Assembly: GCF_006539345.1 (NCBI RefSeq)
Contig: NZ_BJMV01000010.1
Span: forward strand, 1-64,000
Source: Acetobacter peroxydans
Lineage (GTDB): Bacteria; Pseudomonadota; Alphaproteobacteria; Acetobacterales; Acetobacteraceae
DNA length: 64,000 nt
Direction of reading: 5' to 3'
Under the pieces are notes generated by a model. That model searched no databases. It saw only the letters and a list, made by a program, of their open reading frames with translations, and was not told the DNA's origin. Positions within the stretch are counted from its first letter, which is position 1; each line of letters begins with the position of its first letter. This document shows, piece by piece, positions 27,436 through 37,258 of this stretch. A program made the position numbers and the translations under genes.

Positions 27436-28527
27436 TCAGCCTGCCATCCGGTTAACAAGCAGCCGCTGGCGGAACGCCTCGGTCAGAACCGGCAGCAGGG
27501 CGACAGCGTCGGACACAACTCCCAGGTGCGCGAAATCGAAAATCGGCGCATTGGGGTCGGTATTGATGGCCACAATCATGTCGGCCCCTTCCACCCCCAC
27601 GCGATGCTGGATGGCACCGGAAATCCCTGCTGCAATATACAGTTTTGGCCTGATGGTCTTGCCGGTCTGGCCAATCTGCCGGTCAGCCGCAATCCAGCCT
27701 TTCTGCACCAGAGGGCGCGAGCCGCCCCAGTCTCCCCCCAGGACCGACGCCAGTTGACGGACAAGCTGGATATTTTCCTCAGACCGCAGCCCCATGCCGC
27801 CCGCCACGACGATATCGGCAAACGCAAGGCCCGAGGCCTCCGCCGCATCATCGGGCAGAAAATCCAGCACCTTGGTAATGATGCGCTCTTCCTCCAGCTC
27901 CGGCGTATAGACAACCACGCGGCCTTCACGCCCTTCCTCGGGTCGGGGCATGGCCATCACACGCGGGCGCACCGTTGCCATCTGAGGCCGATAATTCAGC
28001 GTATGGATGGTGCACAGCAGCGAACCGCCAAAGGTCGGCCGTGTAGCCGCCAGCGAGCGTTCATCATCAATGGCCAGTTCCGTGCAATCCGCTGTCAGGC
28101 CTGTCTTGAGGGTGGTTGCAACCGACCCGGCAAGGTCTCGCCCCAGAACAGTCGCCCCCAGCAGCATGATTTCGGGCTGGAACTTCTCGACCAGTTCCGT
28201 CATGACCTTGGTGTAGGGCTGGTTACGGTACTGCGCGAGCACGGGGTGTTCAACCCGGTAGACAACATCGGCCCCATACGCAAAACAGTTTCGGGTAGCA
28301 TCATCCAGGCTGTCAGCCCCACTACCCAGCAGCACGCCCGCCAGTTCCACGCCCAGCTTATCCGCCAGCTTGCGCCCCTCGCCCAGCAGTTCCAGCGAAA
28401 CGGGATGAATCCGTCCATGCTCGAACTCGATAAAAACCCAGACATGTTTATAGGAGCGGAAATGTTCCGGCAGTTCCTTTTTCATGCCTGCACGCTGGCC
28501 CGCAGCCTGAGGTGAAGACGTTGTCAT
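27436..28527 (-). CDS. fixB: Electron-transfer flavoprotein alpha subunit FixB
   Basis: This protein of 363 residues ends in the ETF-alpha FAD domain ([20 protein letters not shown], then [21 protein letters not shown] and [22 protein letters not shown]). With FixA it forms the bifurcating flavoprotein core. It lies between fixA (33 bp upstream) and fixC in the fixABCX operon. Confidence 0.95.
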   Translation of the reverse strand: MTTSSPQAAGQRAGMKKELPEHFRSYKHVWVFIEFEHGRIHPVSLELLGEGRKLADKLGVELAGVLLGSGADSLDDATRNCFAYGADVVYRVEHPVLAQYRNQPYTKVMTELVEKFQPEIMLLGATVLGRDLAGSVATTLKTGLTADCTELAIDDERSLAATRPTFGGSLLCTIHTLNYRPQMATVRPRVMAMPRPEEGREGRVVVYTPELEEERIITKVLDFLPDDAAEASGLAFADIVVAGGMGLRSEENIQLVRQLASVLGGDWGGSRPLVQKGWIAADRQIGQTGKTIRPKLYIAAGISGAIQHRVGVEGADMIVAINTDPNAPIFDFAHLGVVSDAVALLPVLTEAFRQRLLVNRMAG

Positions 28528-28560
28528 GTCGCGCTTTTCCTTCCACGGCCCGCAGGCCGC

Positions 28561-29412
28561 TCAATACCCACTTGCCTGCTCAAGCAGGTCGGTCTCAAGA
28601 GCTGGCTGCCGCTCCAGAATAGCCTCGATCAATGCTGAGGCTGTGGCAGACACACCGGATTCTGATGAAACGATCGTCGCTTTTTCAGACCGGACAGATG
28701 GGGCGAAAACCCGTTTGACCACAGTAGGGGAACCCCGCAGCCCACACAGGGACAGATCCTCGATCCCGACACCCGCCGCATTCCACTGCGTAATGTCGGA
28801 ACGCGCTGCCCTGAGCACGTCATTTTGCGTACCCCGGCGGATCTGGTTGCTGCCCTCAAGCATGGTGATCATGGCGGGCAGACGCGAGGACAGCACCTGC
28901 ACCCCATGGTCAGCCCTGCGACGCACCGTAATCGTGCCCTGCTCCGGATCGACCGCATCAATGGCGGACACATAGGTAAGCTGTGACAGGCCCAGACGCT
29001 GGGCAATTCCCGGCCCGACCTGCGCGGTATCGCCGTCAATGGTCTGCTTTCCGCAAAACACAATGTGCGGCATTCCCTGCTCTTCGGCGGCTTTTTCTAT
29101 CAGTCTGGACAGGGCATAGCTTGTCGCCAGCGTATCTGATCCGGCAAAAAAACGGTCCGTCAGCAGCAGCCCGCGATCGGCCCCATACCCCAGAGCCTTG
29201 CGGAGGCTCTCCGATGCCATGGGCGGGCCCATGCTCAGCACCGTAACCTCGCCGCCAAACCGATCGCGCAGCCGCAACGCCTCTTCCAGACCAAACAGGT
29301 CATAGGGGTTGATGATGGTCGGCACACCCTGACGCATGATCGTATTGGTAACCGGATGCACGCGGATTTGTGCGCTGTCCGGCACCTGCTTGATGCAGAC
29401 AAAGATACGCAT
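28561..29412 (-). CDS. fixA: Electron-transfer flavoprotein beta subunit FixA
   Basis: This protein of 283 residues shows the ETF-beta pattern (MRIFVCIKQVPDSAQIRVHP, NPYDLFGLEEALRLRD, CGKQTIDGDTAQVGPGIAQRL). ATG 29412 has AGGGA upstream; the frame extends 33 codons further through the promoter and was not used. It is the first gene of fixABCX, driven by a consensus sigma-54 promoter with a perfect NifA site. Confidence 0.95.
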   Translation of the reverse strand: MRIFVCIKQVPDSAQIRVHPVTNTIMRQGVPTIINPYDLFGLEEALRLRDRFGGEVTVLSMGPPMASESLRKALGYGADRGLLLTDRFFAGSDTLATSYALSRLIEKAAEEQGMPHIVFCGKQTIDGDTAQVGPGIAQRLGLSQLTYVSAIDAVDPEQGTITVRRRADHGVQVLSSRLPAMITMLEGSNQIRRGTQNDVLRAARSDITQWNAAGVGIEDLSLCGLRGSPTVVKRVFAPSVRSEKATIVSSESGVSATASALIEAILERQPALETDLLEQASGY

Positions 29413-29459
29413 CGCCCTGTTCCCTCTGCTATTGGTCCTTCCTGTCTCTGACTGTTCCC

Positions 29460-29474
29460 GCAAAACGCGTGCCA
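29460..29474 (-). promoter_or_regulatory. Sigma-54 (-24/-12) promoter of fixABCX
   Basis: On the minus strand the site reads TGGCACGCGTTTTGC, an exact match to the TGGCACG-N4-TTGC consensus. Transcription would start about 12 bp past the GC, near 29449, giving a leader of roughly 36 nt before the fixA ATG. Confidence 0.88.
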
Positions 29475-29535
29475 TTTCGTAAAGCGGCGTGTTATCAGCA
29501 GAACGGCTCAACCCCCGCAGCCTGGCTCCTGTATC

Positions 29536-29551
29536 TGTCGGAAAAACGACA
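29536..29551. promoter_or_regulatory. NifA upstream activator site for fixABCX
   Basis: TGTCGGAAAAACGACA is a perfect TGT-N10-ACA and also a perfect inverted repeat (TGTCG-N6-CGACA). Its centre is about 94 bp before the predicted transcription start, the usual distance for NifA. It lies between the end of nifW and the fixA promoter. Confidence 0.85.
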
Positions 29552-29553
29552 TG

Positions 29554-29907
29554 TCAGCTTGGCGTCACGCTGTCATGGCCGGATGCCACGGTCATGTCCT
29601 CAAGCGTGACCATCATGGGGGACGGCGCGCGCACGGCGTCACGATGCACCTTGAACGAACGCTCCGCGATCGGCGTGGACACGACAAAATCCTGATAGGC
29701 GCGAGACAAAATAGCGCGGCAATGCGCACGCACTGCTTCCTCGTCCTGCCCACCTTCCAGTTCATTGGCATCAAGGTAGGATTTCATACGCCGCAGAATA
29801 TGCAGCCGCGCCACATTGAGAACCGCCGGATCGTAGGCAACACCCAGTTGCTCGAAGAACTCTTCCGCAGCGGAAAGACGACGGAGTTCCTTGAAAATTT
29901 GCATCAT
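29554..29907 (-). CDS. nifW: Nitrogenase-stabilising/protective protein NifW
   Basis: This protein of 117 residues carries the NifW pattern (FKELRRLSAAEEFFEQLGVAYD, LHILRRMKSYL, then SFKVHRDAV). NifW associates with the MoFe protein and helps protect or mature it under oxygen. It lies 20 bp after nifV; Met2 is an alternative start. Confidence 0.92.
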   Translation of the reverse strand: MMQIFKELRRLSAAEEFFEQLGVAYDPAVLNVARLHILRRMKSYLDANELEGGQDEEAVRAHCRAILSRAYQDFVVSTPIAERSFKVHRDAVRAPSPMMVTLEDMTVASGHDSVTPS

Positions 29908-29927
29908 CAGGTTTCCTTACGGTTTGC

Positions 29928-31082
29928 TCAGGCTGCCCGGCACTGTAAAGCTGCCAGCAGAGCCGCTATTTCGCCCAGACTGACCGAGTGTTTACGCTGC
30001 TCGGCCAGATGGCGTACATCGGCCAGCAAGGCGGCTACCTCTGCCTCGCTCGCCGTCAGCCCCAACTGCCCGAGCGCATGATGGATGGCGGCACGCCCGG
30101 AATGTTTACCAAACATAATCTCACGCTCGCGCCCCAGCAACATGGGGTCGATCGCCTCGTAGGTGCTGGCGTCACGTAGCAACCCCGAGACATGAATACC
30201 CGACTCATGCCGGAACACCGCCTGCCCCACAACGGATTTTCCATCCGGCACGGCTCTGCCTGAGGCGACCGCGACCCTGTCAGCCAGCGTGCTCAGATGG
30301 CGCAAATCAACCCCATGCACACAACCCAGCAAACGGGGAGCCGCAAGCGCCACCTCCTCCAGCGCCGCGTTGCCCGCGCGCTCTCCCAGCCCCAGAACAG
30401 TTACGCTGGCAACATCCGCACCGGCCCTGAGGGCTGCCAGTGTGTTGGCGGTCGCCAGTCCGTAATCATCATGTCCATGAAACTCTATTTCCAAACTGGT
30501 TTGTGATCGCAACCACAAAAGCGCTTCAAAAGTCGAAAATGGATCAAGCACGCCCAATGTGTCCGCATACCGGAACCGCGCGGCTCCGGCCTGTGCCAAC
30601 AGACCTAAAAAATCGGCCAGAAACCCGCGCTCTGCCCGGCTGGCATCCTCCGCGCCGACAGAAACCAGCAGCCCCGCATCCACCGCGCGGGACACGACCT
30701 CATAGGTCATGTCCAGAACCTGTGCGGCAGACATGCGATACTTTGCCGCGATCTGCATGGGCGATGTCGAAACGGACAGATGCACGCTGCCAAGGCCTGT
30801 CGCCAGCGCCAGCGCCAGATCACCGCACGTCATCCGGCACCACGGAATAACCCGCGCATGGGATACCGACTGACCAATGCGGGTCAGAACCGCCAGTTCC
30901 TCAGGCCCCATGGCCGGAGTACCGGCCTCGATCTCATCCACGCCGGCCTTGTCCAGCAGATCGGCAATGGCGAGTTTTTCCGCTGCCGTAAAAGCCACGC
31001 CGGGCGCCTGCTCCCCATCACGCAGGGTACTGTCGTTCACCTTAAAACGACGGGGAGGCCGAACATGCGACAGGTCGTTCAT
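29928..31082 (-). CDS. nifV: Homocitrate synthase NifV
   Basis: This protein of 384 residues condenses acetyl-CoA with 2-oxoglutarate to homocitrate, the organic ligand of FeMo-co. The active-site loop is [16 protein letters not shown] at residues 17-32 and the metal/acid motif is [22 protein letters not shown]-terminal [13 protein letters not shown] is the family closing motif. It lies between nifS and nifW. Confidence 0.95.
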   Translation of the reverse strand: MNDLSHVRPPRRFKVNDSTLRDGEQAPGVAFTAAEKLAIADLLDKAGVDEIEAGTPAMGPEELAVLTRIGQSVSHARVIPWCRMTCGDLALALATGLGSVHLSVSTSPMQIAAKYRMSAAQVLDMTYEVVSRAVDAGLLVSVGAEDASRAERGFLADFLGLLAQAGAARFRYADTLGVLDPFSTFEALLWLRSQTSLEIEFHGHDDYGLATANTLAALRAGADVASVTVLGLGERAGNAALEEVALAAPRLLGCVHGVDLRHLSTLADRVAVASGRAVPDGKSVVGQAVFRHESGIHVSGLLRDASTYEAIDPMLLGREREIMFGKHSGRAAIHHALGQLGLTASEAEVAALLADVRHLAEQRKHSVSLGEIAALLAALQCRAA

Positions 31083-31108
31083 GTTTCTTGCCCTTTTTGC
31101 CGGAACAC

Positions 31109-32311
31109 TCAGGCATAGCTGGGAGTAAAGGCACTCCGGGTTGCTGACGCCCCGTCCCAGAACGGCGACATGCCTCGCAGGGTCTCGACAATACCGGGCA
31201 TGACCTCCAGAACACGGTCCACATCTTCCGCCGTATTTTCACGCGAGAAGGAAAAGCGGATAGCGCCATGCGCGGCCGTGTAGGGAACCTTCATGGCACG
31301 CAGAACATGCGAAGGTTCAAGCGACCCGGACGTACAGGCCGAGCCGGAAGATGCCGCAATGCCCGCTTTGTTCAGTAGCAGAAGAATACCTTCGCCCTCT
31401 ATATACTCAAACGCGATATTGGATGTGTTAGGCAGGCGGTTGTCTTCATCCCCTGTAATCATGGCGTGGGAAATACGCTGGATCAGGCCTTTTTCCAGCC
31501 GGTCACGCAAGGCTTTTACCCGCGTGTTTTCTTCATCAAGGTGCCGCATGGCCAGTTCGGCCGCCACGCCCATACCGATGATGGAAGGCACGTTTTCCGT
31601 ACCGGCCCGTCGGCCACGCTCCTGATGGCCGCCACGGATCATGGGCCGCAGGCGCACGCCCCGGCGCACATAAAGCGCGCCTATCCCTTTGGGCGCATGG
31701 AATTTATGTCCAGACAGCGAAAGCATGTCGATTTCTGAGCTTTTCAGATCCATCGGCACCTTGCCCACCGCCTGTACCGCATCCGTGTGAAACAGGGCGC
31801 CCGCTTCGTGCGCCAGTTCGGCCAGAGTTTCCACCGGGAACAGGTTGCCGGTTTCGTTATTCGCCCACATAACGGACGCAATGGCGGTCCTCGGCCCCAG
31901 AGCCTTGCGATAGGCATCCATATCCAGCCGCCCGCGTGAATCAACGCCAATATAATGGACTTTCACACCACGGCTTTTTTCAAGCCACGCGCACAGCGCC
32001 AGAATGGCCGGATGTTCGACACAGCTCGTCACAATCTCATTGCGCCCCGCTTGCGTTTCCAGTGCGGACAAAAGGGCTGTGTTGTCGGCTTCCGTCCCGC
32101 AGCCGGTATAGACAATTTCGTGGTCGAATTCCGCCCCCAGCAGAGCCTGCAACTGCCTGCGAGCCCCCTTGATGGCCGCGCCAACATCCGCCCCAAAAGC
32201 ATGAATGGAGGAGGCATTTCCAAACTGCTCGGTAAAATACGGGAGCATGGCGTCCACCACGCGCGGGTCAACCCGTGTCGTCGCGTTGTTGTCGAGATAA
32301 ACCGGCTGCAT
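31109..32311 (-). CDS. nifS: Cysteine desulphurase NifS
   Basis: This protein of 400 residues is a PLP enzyme that releases sulphur from cysteine for nitrogenase clusters. The PLP lysine is in [17 protein letters not shown]. The catalytic cysteine is in [17 protein letters not shown]. It lies 71 bp after nifU and 26 bp before nifV. Confidence 0.95.
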   Translation of the reverse strand: MQPVYLDNNATTRVDPRVVDAMLPYFTEQFGNASSIHAFGADVGAAIKGARRQLQALLGAEFDHEIVYTGCGTEADNTALLSALETQAGRNEIVTSCVEHPAILALCAWLEKSRGVKVHYIGVDSRGRLDMDAYRKALGPRTAIASVMWANNETGNLFPVETLAELAHEAGALFHTDAVQAVGKVPMDLKSSEIDMLSLSGHKFHAPKGIGALYVRRGVRLRPMIRGGHQERGRRAGTENVPSIIGMGVAAELAMRHLDEENTRVKALRDRLEKGLIQRISHAMITGDEDNRLPNTSNIAFEYIEGEGILLLLNKAGIAASSGSACTSGSLEPSHVLRAMKVPYTAAHGAIRFSFSRENTAEDVDRVLEVMPGIVETLRGMSPFWDGASATRSAFTPSYA

Positions 32312-32382
32312 CTGTTTTCTCCCGTCTTATGGTTGGAGCACTGACGCCCCTGTTCTCAGCGCCTCATGACAAATGTGAAAAA

Positions 32383-33315
32383 TCAATGTGTGGCGGGAAG
32401 CGGAAGTACGCGCACCGGCTCTCCCAGCCGTTCCGCCAGACGCTGCTGGATGCCCTGTACGGTAACGGACGCCAACTGGCAGTTCACGCAGGCGCCGCTC
32501 AGCCTCACCATAATCTTGTTGCCGTCCACATCGACCAGCTCGCAGTCTCCGCCATCCCCCTGCAGGGCCGGACGCAGTTCCGCCAGTACGTCCTCCACCG
32601 CGCGAATCCGCTGCACCGTTGTCAGCTTCGTCGGTGTCACCGGCGCTGTCAGATCGACCAGAGGCGATGTCTTGCGGGCGCGGCGGGCCGGTGGCAGCGC
32701 GCCGACCACAAAGGCGTCACGCGCGTCCAGCGCTCCTTCGCTCACCATGGCGGCGTTAATGCGCTCAAGCGCTTCCTCAACCGTTTCAGCACAGGTGGAA
32801 CAGCTTGCCGTCGCCTTGGTGAACTGCGCGACCTGCTCCATGCTCGTCAGCCCGTTGTTGCGGATGGCCCGCTCAAGCATACCTTCATCGACACCAAAGC
32901 ATTTGCACAGGAGCGCGCCTTCCTCGTGGTCGTCTTCCCATGTCTCGCCACGATAATTGGCAACAGCCGCGCGCAGGGCCTCATACCCCATGACCGAACA
33001 GTGCATTTTCTCAGGCGGCAGACCACCGAGAAAATCAGCAATATCCTGATTGGTAATCCCGAGCGCTTCATCAACAGTTTTACCGACAATGATTTCCGTC
33101 AACGCGGAAGAAGACGCAATGGCCGACCCGCAGCCAAATGTCTGGAACCGCGCACTGGTAATCCGGTCTGTGTCGGGATCAACCTGAATCATCAGCTTGA
33201 GGGCATCGCCACAGGCAATGGCCCCTACCTCCCCTACGCCGCTGGCATCCTCGATCACACCAACATTCTTGGGGTTGAAAAAATACTCTTTGACCTTGTC
33301 TGAATATTCCCACAT
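32383..33315 (-). CDS. nifU: Fe-S cluster scaffold NifU
   Basis: This protein of 310 residues has three domains. The first is an IscU-like N-terminal scaffold (MWEYSDKVKEYFFNPKNVG; Cys in GAIACGDA, TFGCGSA and KMHCSVMG). The second is a central [2Fe-2S] ferredoxin-like domain (LLCKCFGVDEG ... TASCSTCAETVEE). The third is the C-terminal Nfu domain with SGACVNCQLA. It assembles clusters for NifH and other Nif proteins. ATG 33315 starts at the conserved MWEYS; the frame upstream overlaps iscA. Confidence 0.96.
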   Translation of the reverse strand: MWEYSDKVKEYFFNPKNVGVIEDASGVGEVGAIACGDALKLMIQVDPDTDRITSARFQTFGCGSAIASSSALTEIIVGKTVDEALGITNQDIADFLGGLPPEKMHCSVMGYEALRAAVANYRGETWEDDHEEGALLCKCFGVDEGMLERAIRNNGLTSMEQVAQFTKATASCSTCAETVEEALERINAAMVSEGALDARDAFVVGALPPARRARKTSPLVDLTAPVTPTKLTTVQRIRAVEDVLAELRPALQGDGGDCELVDVDGNKIMVRLSGACVNCQLASVTVQGIQQRLAERLGEPVRVLPLPATH

Positions 33316-33350
33316 CGCACGCCACTCCTGTTCCCAAGTTCCTGCGGATA

Positions 33351-33671
33351 TTAGTTGAAAGACTTTCCGCAGGAACATTTCGATGCCGCGTTGGGGTTAT
33401 CGAACGAGAACCCGGACTGCTCCAAAGACACCACGAAATCGACCGTCGTGCCCGCAAGGTGGGGGCTGCTTTCCCGATCAACAAAAACCTTCACGCCATC
33501 GCAATCAATGACGAGATCACCGCTCTCGGGTGCAGAAACCAGGCCCATCATATATTTGAAGCCGGAACAGCCCCCGGCTTCCACCATAATACGAATGCCC
33601 TCAGCCGGGTTGCTTGAGGAAGCAATGGCAGAACGTACCGCATCACGCGCCGCGCTGGTCAACTGGATCAT
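33351..33671 (-). CDS. HesB/IscA-type iron-sulphur assembly protein, nif-associated
   Basis: This A-type carrier of 106 residues has the three conserved cysteines, in GGCSGFKYMMG and KCSCGKSFN. It starts at MIQLTSAARDAV with GGGGGAAGAG upstream. It is the first gene of iscA-nifUSVW, behind its own sigma-54 promoter. It is often named nifIscA or hesB. Confidence 0.93.
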   Translation of the reverse strand: MIQLTSAARDAVRSAIASSSNPAEGIRIMVEAGGCSGFKYMMGLVSAPESGDLVIDCDGVKVFVDRESSPHLAGTTVDFVVSLEQSGFSFDNPNAASKCSCGKSFN

Positions 33672-33707
33672 TTTCTCTTCCCCCGTGTTGCTTGCAAAAC
33701 AGAACAC

Positions 33708-33722
33708 GCAAGGGCCATGCCA
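33708..33722 (-). promoter_or_regulatory. Sigma-54 promoter of iscA-nifUSVW
   Basis: On the minus strand the site reads TGGCATGGCCCTTGC, matching TGGCAYG-N4-TTGC. The start would fall near 33696, about 25 nt before the iscA ATG. Some 92 bp further upstream is TGTGC-N5-GCACA (33779-33793), a symmetric site resembling a NifA box but with N9 rather than N10 between TGT and ACA. Confidence 0.82.
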
Positions 33723-33774
33723 GAATCAGTCGCCAGCCTTCAGCCTATTGGAGGATTTGATAGACCGTAACGGG

Positions 33775-34380
33775 TCACTGTGCATTCCGCACACGCGCCA
33801 TCCGGCTTTCGCCCGTTTCATCACCAAAGCAGTGATCAAAATCGTCGCATTCCGAACAAACCGGCACGCTGCACAGGCGGTATCCTTCATCGCGGCATAT
33901 CATGCGAAAAAGGAATTTTTTCCATTTCATATCGGCGGTGTTGCGCAGGGCCAGCGGCTCGAAATGCCGTTCCATGATCCACGACAGTTCCCTGCGCGAG
34001 CGTAGCCCCAGATCCTGCCACAGATGATTGGGGGCCATAGCGCGGCGCGCAACCATATCCGCCAGGAGCAGATCACGCTCCGCCCCCGCTGTAGCGCGCC
34101 GCAGCAGGTCACGCAGGCAGGTTTCGTCCTCCGCCATATCCGGTTCGGCCAGTGTTTCGAATTTGCTGAAAACGGTCCGAAGTGCAGGAAACACTTCATC
34201 AATCATCCCGCACAGCCGAACACCACCAATACCCAGCGTTTCCGAAGGCATACAGCCACGCTCATGGGCATCCGTCAGCCCCACCGCCACAATGGAGGCC
34301 AGTACATGTGCATCAAACCCGTTGCACAGCTCCCCCCGGACGGCGGGCATAAGCCAGGCGTAAAGATCGGCGGCTCCCAT
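33775..34380 (-). CDS. nifQ: Molybdenum-delivery protein NifQ
   Basis: This protein of 201 residues ends in the family metal motif C-x4-C-x2-C-x5-C (LCSVPVCSECDDFDHCFG), which in NifQ binds a Mo-Fe-S cluster used in FeMo-co synthesis. ATG 34380 (MGAADLYAWLMP) is taken over a longer frame that overlaps fdxB. It closes the nifHDKEN transcript; the next gene has its own promoter. Confidence 0.93.
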   Translation of the reverse strand: MGAADLYAWLMPAVRGELCNGFDAHVLASIVAVGLTDAHERGCMPSETLGIGGVRLCGMIDEVFPALRTVFSKFETLAEPDMAEDETCLRDLLRRATAGAERDLLLADMVARRAMAPNHLWQDLGLRSRRELSWIMERHFEPLALRNTADMKWKKFLFRMICRDEGYRLCSVPVCSECDDFDHCFGDETGESRMARVRNAQ

Positions 34381-34397
34381 CGGCTGTCTTTCCCTGT

Positions 34398-34676
34398 TCA
34401 GGCGGCCGTATGTGTCTGGCAGTTTGTTGGACAAACGCGCGCGCAGGCCCCACAGCCAATGCACGCTCCGGCATCAGCCAGCGCCATAACACGACGGTCT
34501 ACGTCCTCGTCGTCCTCATCCTCAACGATATCGCCTTCGTCGTTCACGCCCCGCAGGGTCATGACATGGCGGCCGCACACCTTGTAACAACGGCCGCAGC
34601 CAATACACAGTGCGGCGTCAATCGCCGTTAGATAGGACGGAACCCAGCTTCGGCCGTCGCGCGTCTGTGCGCTCAT
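34398..34676 (-). CDS. fdxB: Nif-specific ferredoxin III (FdxB)
   Basis: This protein of 92 residues has two [4Fe-4S] motifs, [13 protein letters not shown] at about residues 24-36 and [15 protein letters not shown] at about residues 73-87. They are separated by an acidic insert ([15 protein letters not shown]) typical of nif-type ferredoxin III. It probably donates electrons in nitrogenase maturation or catalysis. It starts 2 bp after the upstream small gene. Confidence 0.92.
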   Translation of the reverse strand: MSAQTRDGRSWVPSYLTAIDAALCIGCGRCYKVCGRHVMTLRGVNDEGDIVEDEDDEDVDRRVMALADAGACIGCGACARVCPTNCQTHTAA

Positions 34677-34678
34677 GC

Positions 34679-34885
34679 TCAGGCCCCCTTTTCTTCAAGC
34701 ACGCGCAGTTCAGACCGCAGCGCCTCCAGTTGCGCGTAGGCCTCGTGAGCGCGCGCCGCCACGTCGGGAATACTCCCCCAGCCCTGCGGCAGGTCTTCGG
34801 ACAGGTCGTGTAGGTCCATCTTGGCCTTAACCGCCCGGGCCGAGAGTTTTTTCATCTGTGCGCGCAGCGCTTCAATATCAGCCAT
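34679..34885 (-). CDS. Small NifX-associated protein (CCE_0567/DUF683 type)
   Basis: This protein of 68 residues is mostly helical ([36 protein letters not shown]), probably a coiled-coil pair. Its place between the DUF269 gene and fdxB is conserved in many nif clusters. The molecular role is not established. ATG 34885 is the conserved start; the longer frame overlaps the upstream gene. Confidence 0.88.
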   Translation of the reverse strand: MADIEALRAQMKKLSARAVKAKMDLHDLSEDLPQGWGSIPDVAARAHEAYAQLEALRSELRVLEEKGA

Positions 34886-34898
34886 GCGGCTCACTCCT

Positions 34899-35378
34899 TC
34901 ACGCATTCGCCACGTCCGGATACTCATTGATGACATCAAGCGCCATGCGTACGGATTTCATGCCTTCATCTGCCAGTGTCTCGATATTTTCAAACCCGAA
35001 GCGATGCACGTCACGCAGGGTTTTCGAAAACACGACCAGCCGCCCTGTTGTCAAAATAACGCGCCCAAAGCCTTCATGGCTCATTTTCATCATGGGGGAT
35101 GCCATCAGGCCGCTCATCTGCTCTATGGCCAGCCCCACAGCCTGATAAAAATGCTCCACCCGCGAGAGAATATCGGGATCAGGATCGCCAATCAGAGGAA
35201 TAGCCCGCCGCTCCTCCCGGCTGACAAGATAGTCGCGCAAGAGCCACAGGTCCGGCTTGTTTTCCCATACGCCAAAGGAGTCCTCCGCACGGATGCGGCT
35301 GATCAAAGACCTCAGAAAGGGCGTCCGCATGGGATCGACCTGCATATCCGCAATGCCGATTGCTGCTTTTTCAGACAT
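34899..35378 (-). CDS. NifX-associated nitrogen fixation protein (DUF269)
   Basis: This protein of 159 residues shows the DUF269 pattern (FLRSLISRIRAEDSFGVWENKPDLWLL in parts, then HEGFGRVILTTGRLVVFSKTLRDVHRFGFE). It is nearly always encoded just after nifX. The role is not fixed, but it is linked to FeMo-co handling. It starts 2 bp after the nifX stop. Confidence 0.92.
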   Translation of the reverse strand: MSEKAAIGIADMQVDPMRTPFLRSLISRIRAEDSFGVWENKPDLWLLRDYLVSREERRAIPLIGDPDPDILSRVEHFYQAVGLAIEQMSGLMASPMMKMSHEGFGRVILTTGRLVVFSKTLRDVHRFGFENIETLADEGMKSVRMALDVINEYPDVANA

Positions 35379-35380
35379 GC

Positions 35381-35872
35381 TCAGTCTTCCTCATCCAGAA
35401 AATCCAGTGCGCGCTTCATTCCCATGGCCTTGCGCAGCCACGGGGGCGGATTGCCAACCAGCATGGCCTGCACACGCTCGATCACGGCAGGAATGGTCTC
35501 GGGCGCCTGCAACTTGACGGGATGGATATGCGCCCGCACGACCTTGGCCGCCGCCGGCCCGCCAATGGCGAGCACAAACAACAGGTTGCATCCGGCCAGC
35601 GCCTCAACCTTGGGGCCTATCCTGTCGTCCCCTTCGGTCTGGTGGGCTCCGGTTTCATCGGAAACATCGTCGAAGCCGACCGCCTCGACAAACTGCGCCT
35701 CGGTGGGGCTGACCTCCCAGATTGCAAACCGCCTGGCCGACCCGAAATGCGCGTTCAGAGACTTCATGTCCTGCGTGGCGATGGCGATCCTGAGGCGCGG
35801 CCCCCCTTCAGGCTGAGCGTCAGCCCCGTTTTGCCGCGCTGTTTCAATGATTTGCAAATGAACCGCCGACAT
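35381..35872 (-). CDS. nifX: FeMo-cofactor carrier NifX
   Basis: This protein of 163 residues has the NifX/NafY dinitrogenase-cofactor-binding fold (LRIAIATQDMKSLNAHFGSARRFAIWEV, CNLLFVLAIGGPAAAKVVRAHIHPVK). It holds NifB-co or VK-cluster during FeMo-co assembly on NifEN. It overlaps the end of nifN by 29 bp. Confidence 0.93.
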   Translation of the reverse strand: MSAVHLQIIETARQNGADAQPEGGPRLRIAIATQDMKSLNAHFGSARRFAIWEVSPTEAQFVEAVGFDDVSDETGAHQTEGDDRIGPKVEALAGCNLLFVLAIGGPAAAKVVRAHIHPVKLQAPETIPAVIERVQAMLVGNPPPWLRKAMGMKRALDFLDEED

Positions 35873-37244
35873 GGCGTCCCTCCTCCATACTGCTCAGCAC
35901 GGCTGGGATAGCTGTGCGGAAATCCTCTTCTTTCGCATGATGGTTTTCGCTCATGAGCTGGTTCGCCACGCGAAAGATCAGAGACCGCGTGCCGCGATAC
36001 CCCACGGTTTCCTCGTGCGCGACACCAAGACGGTCGAAAATCGGAAAACCGACCCTGAACAGCGGGATACCAAGGCGCTCTTCCGCCTGCCGCCCATGGC
36101 TGTGCGTAACCAGCAGATCAGCCTCCGCAGCCGCCGCGCCGTCTTCCAGGTCCGTCAGATCTCCGACAATCACCGTCTCTGCGGGTACGGACTTCAGGTG
36201 TCGCCCGGTGCCGGTAGAGGCAACAGCCGTCACAATCTTCGCCCCCATCCCCACAAAGAACTGTGACAGGCTGAACAGAAGGTCAGGATCAGCCGCAATG
36301 GCAACTTTCCTGCCCCCAAAATGGAAATGCCCATCCAGCATGGCATCAACAAGCTGCGCCCGCTGCCGCCGCAACCGGCCCGGAACCGGTTTGAGAGAAA
36401 GCCGCGCCAGTAACGACACAAGCCTGTCTGACGGCTCCAGCCCTGTCAGGGTTGGAAAAACCGTAACCGGCACACCTGTCAGGGCCCCCAGCGTATCAGC
36501 CGGAGCGCGCATATGCTCACCAATGGCAATGGTATGCACAGCACGGGCCATATTGGAAATTTCAGATAAAGGCGTGCCGCCCAATGCGGTCGCCGTCCAG
36601 TTTTCAGCTGCATGCCCATCAAGGGAGTATGAAATATCCGGCAGGATAACGGGATAAAATCCAAAACTTTCTATAATCTCACGCAGGGCGTCTATATCGG
36701 CTGGCGTCTGGTGCACGCCCGGCAGCACATTGATCTGCTGAAAGGAACGGATGGCGGGCGACCACGGCTCGACAAGATTTTCGATAATGGCGCGGGTTGC
36801 GCTTGCCCAACCGTCTTCCAGAGCGCCCGTATAATCGGGCGTGGACGCCAGAACGATTTTTGTATCCGCCAGTTCTGCATTTCTGGCCAGAATCAACCGC
36901 AGATCGCCCGCGCTGTCCTCGCCGCGTGTTTCCACAAGGGCTGTGGTGGCAATACCGACAAAGCCCGGCTTCATACGCCGCACCACGGTCAGCAGAGCTT
37001 CCTCCAGATTGGTGGCGGAGCCCAGAACAGTTGCCACCTCATCCATGGCCGTGGTCTGAAAAGGAATAGCCTCCTTGAAATGCCGCACAGACAGGACAAG
37101 GGCAAAAGACGTGCAGCCTTGCGCTCCATGAAAGAGCGGCACCCCTTTTTCAATCCCCAGATAGGCAAGGGCCGCCCCTAAAGGAGCCGAGGATTTCAGT
37201 GGATTTACCGACACCGCCCGGCGACGCTGGACAATCATGGCCAT
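35844..37244 (-). CDS. nifN: FeMo-cofactor scaffold subunit NifN
   Basis: This protein of 466 residues is a NifK homologue (VNPLKSSAPLGAALAYLGIEKGVPLFHG, GCTSFALVLSVRHFKEAIPFQTTAMDEVATVLG). With NifE it forms the scaffold on which the cofactor precursor is completed. It starts 14 bp after nifE. Confidence 0.95.
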   Translation of the reverse strand: MAMIVQRRRAVSVNPLKSSAPLGAALAYLGIEKGVPLFHGAQGCTSFALVLSVRHFKEAIPFQTTAMDEVATVLGSATNLEEALLTVVRRMKPGFVGIATTALVETRGEDSAGDLRLILARNAELADTKIVLASTPDYTGALEDGWASATRAIIENLVEPWSPAIRSFQQINVLPGVHQTPADIDALREIIESFGFYPVILPDISYSLDGHAAENWTATALGGTPLSEISNMARAVHTIAIGEHMRAPADTLGALTGVPVTVFPTLTGLEPSDRLVSLLARLSLKPVPGRLRRQRAQLVDAMLDGHFHFGGRKVAIAADPDLLFSLSQFFVGMGAKIVTAVASTGTGRHLKSVPAETVIVGDLTDLEDGAAAAEADLLVTHSHGRQAEERLGIPLFRVGFPIFDRLGVAHEETVGYRGTRSLIFRVANQLMSENHHAKEEDFRTAIPAVLSSMEEGRHVGGSFANH

Positions 37245-37258
37245 CTCTCATCCCCTCC

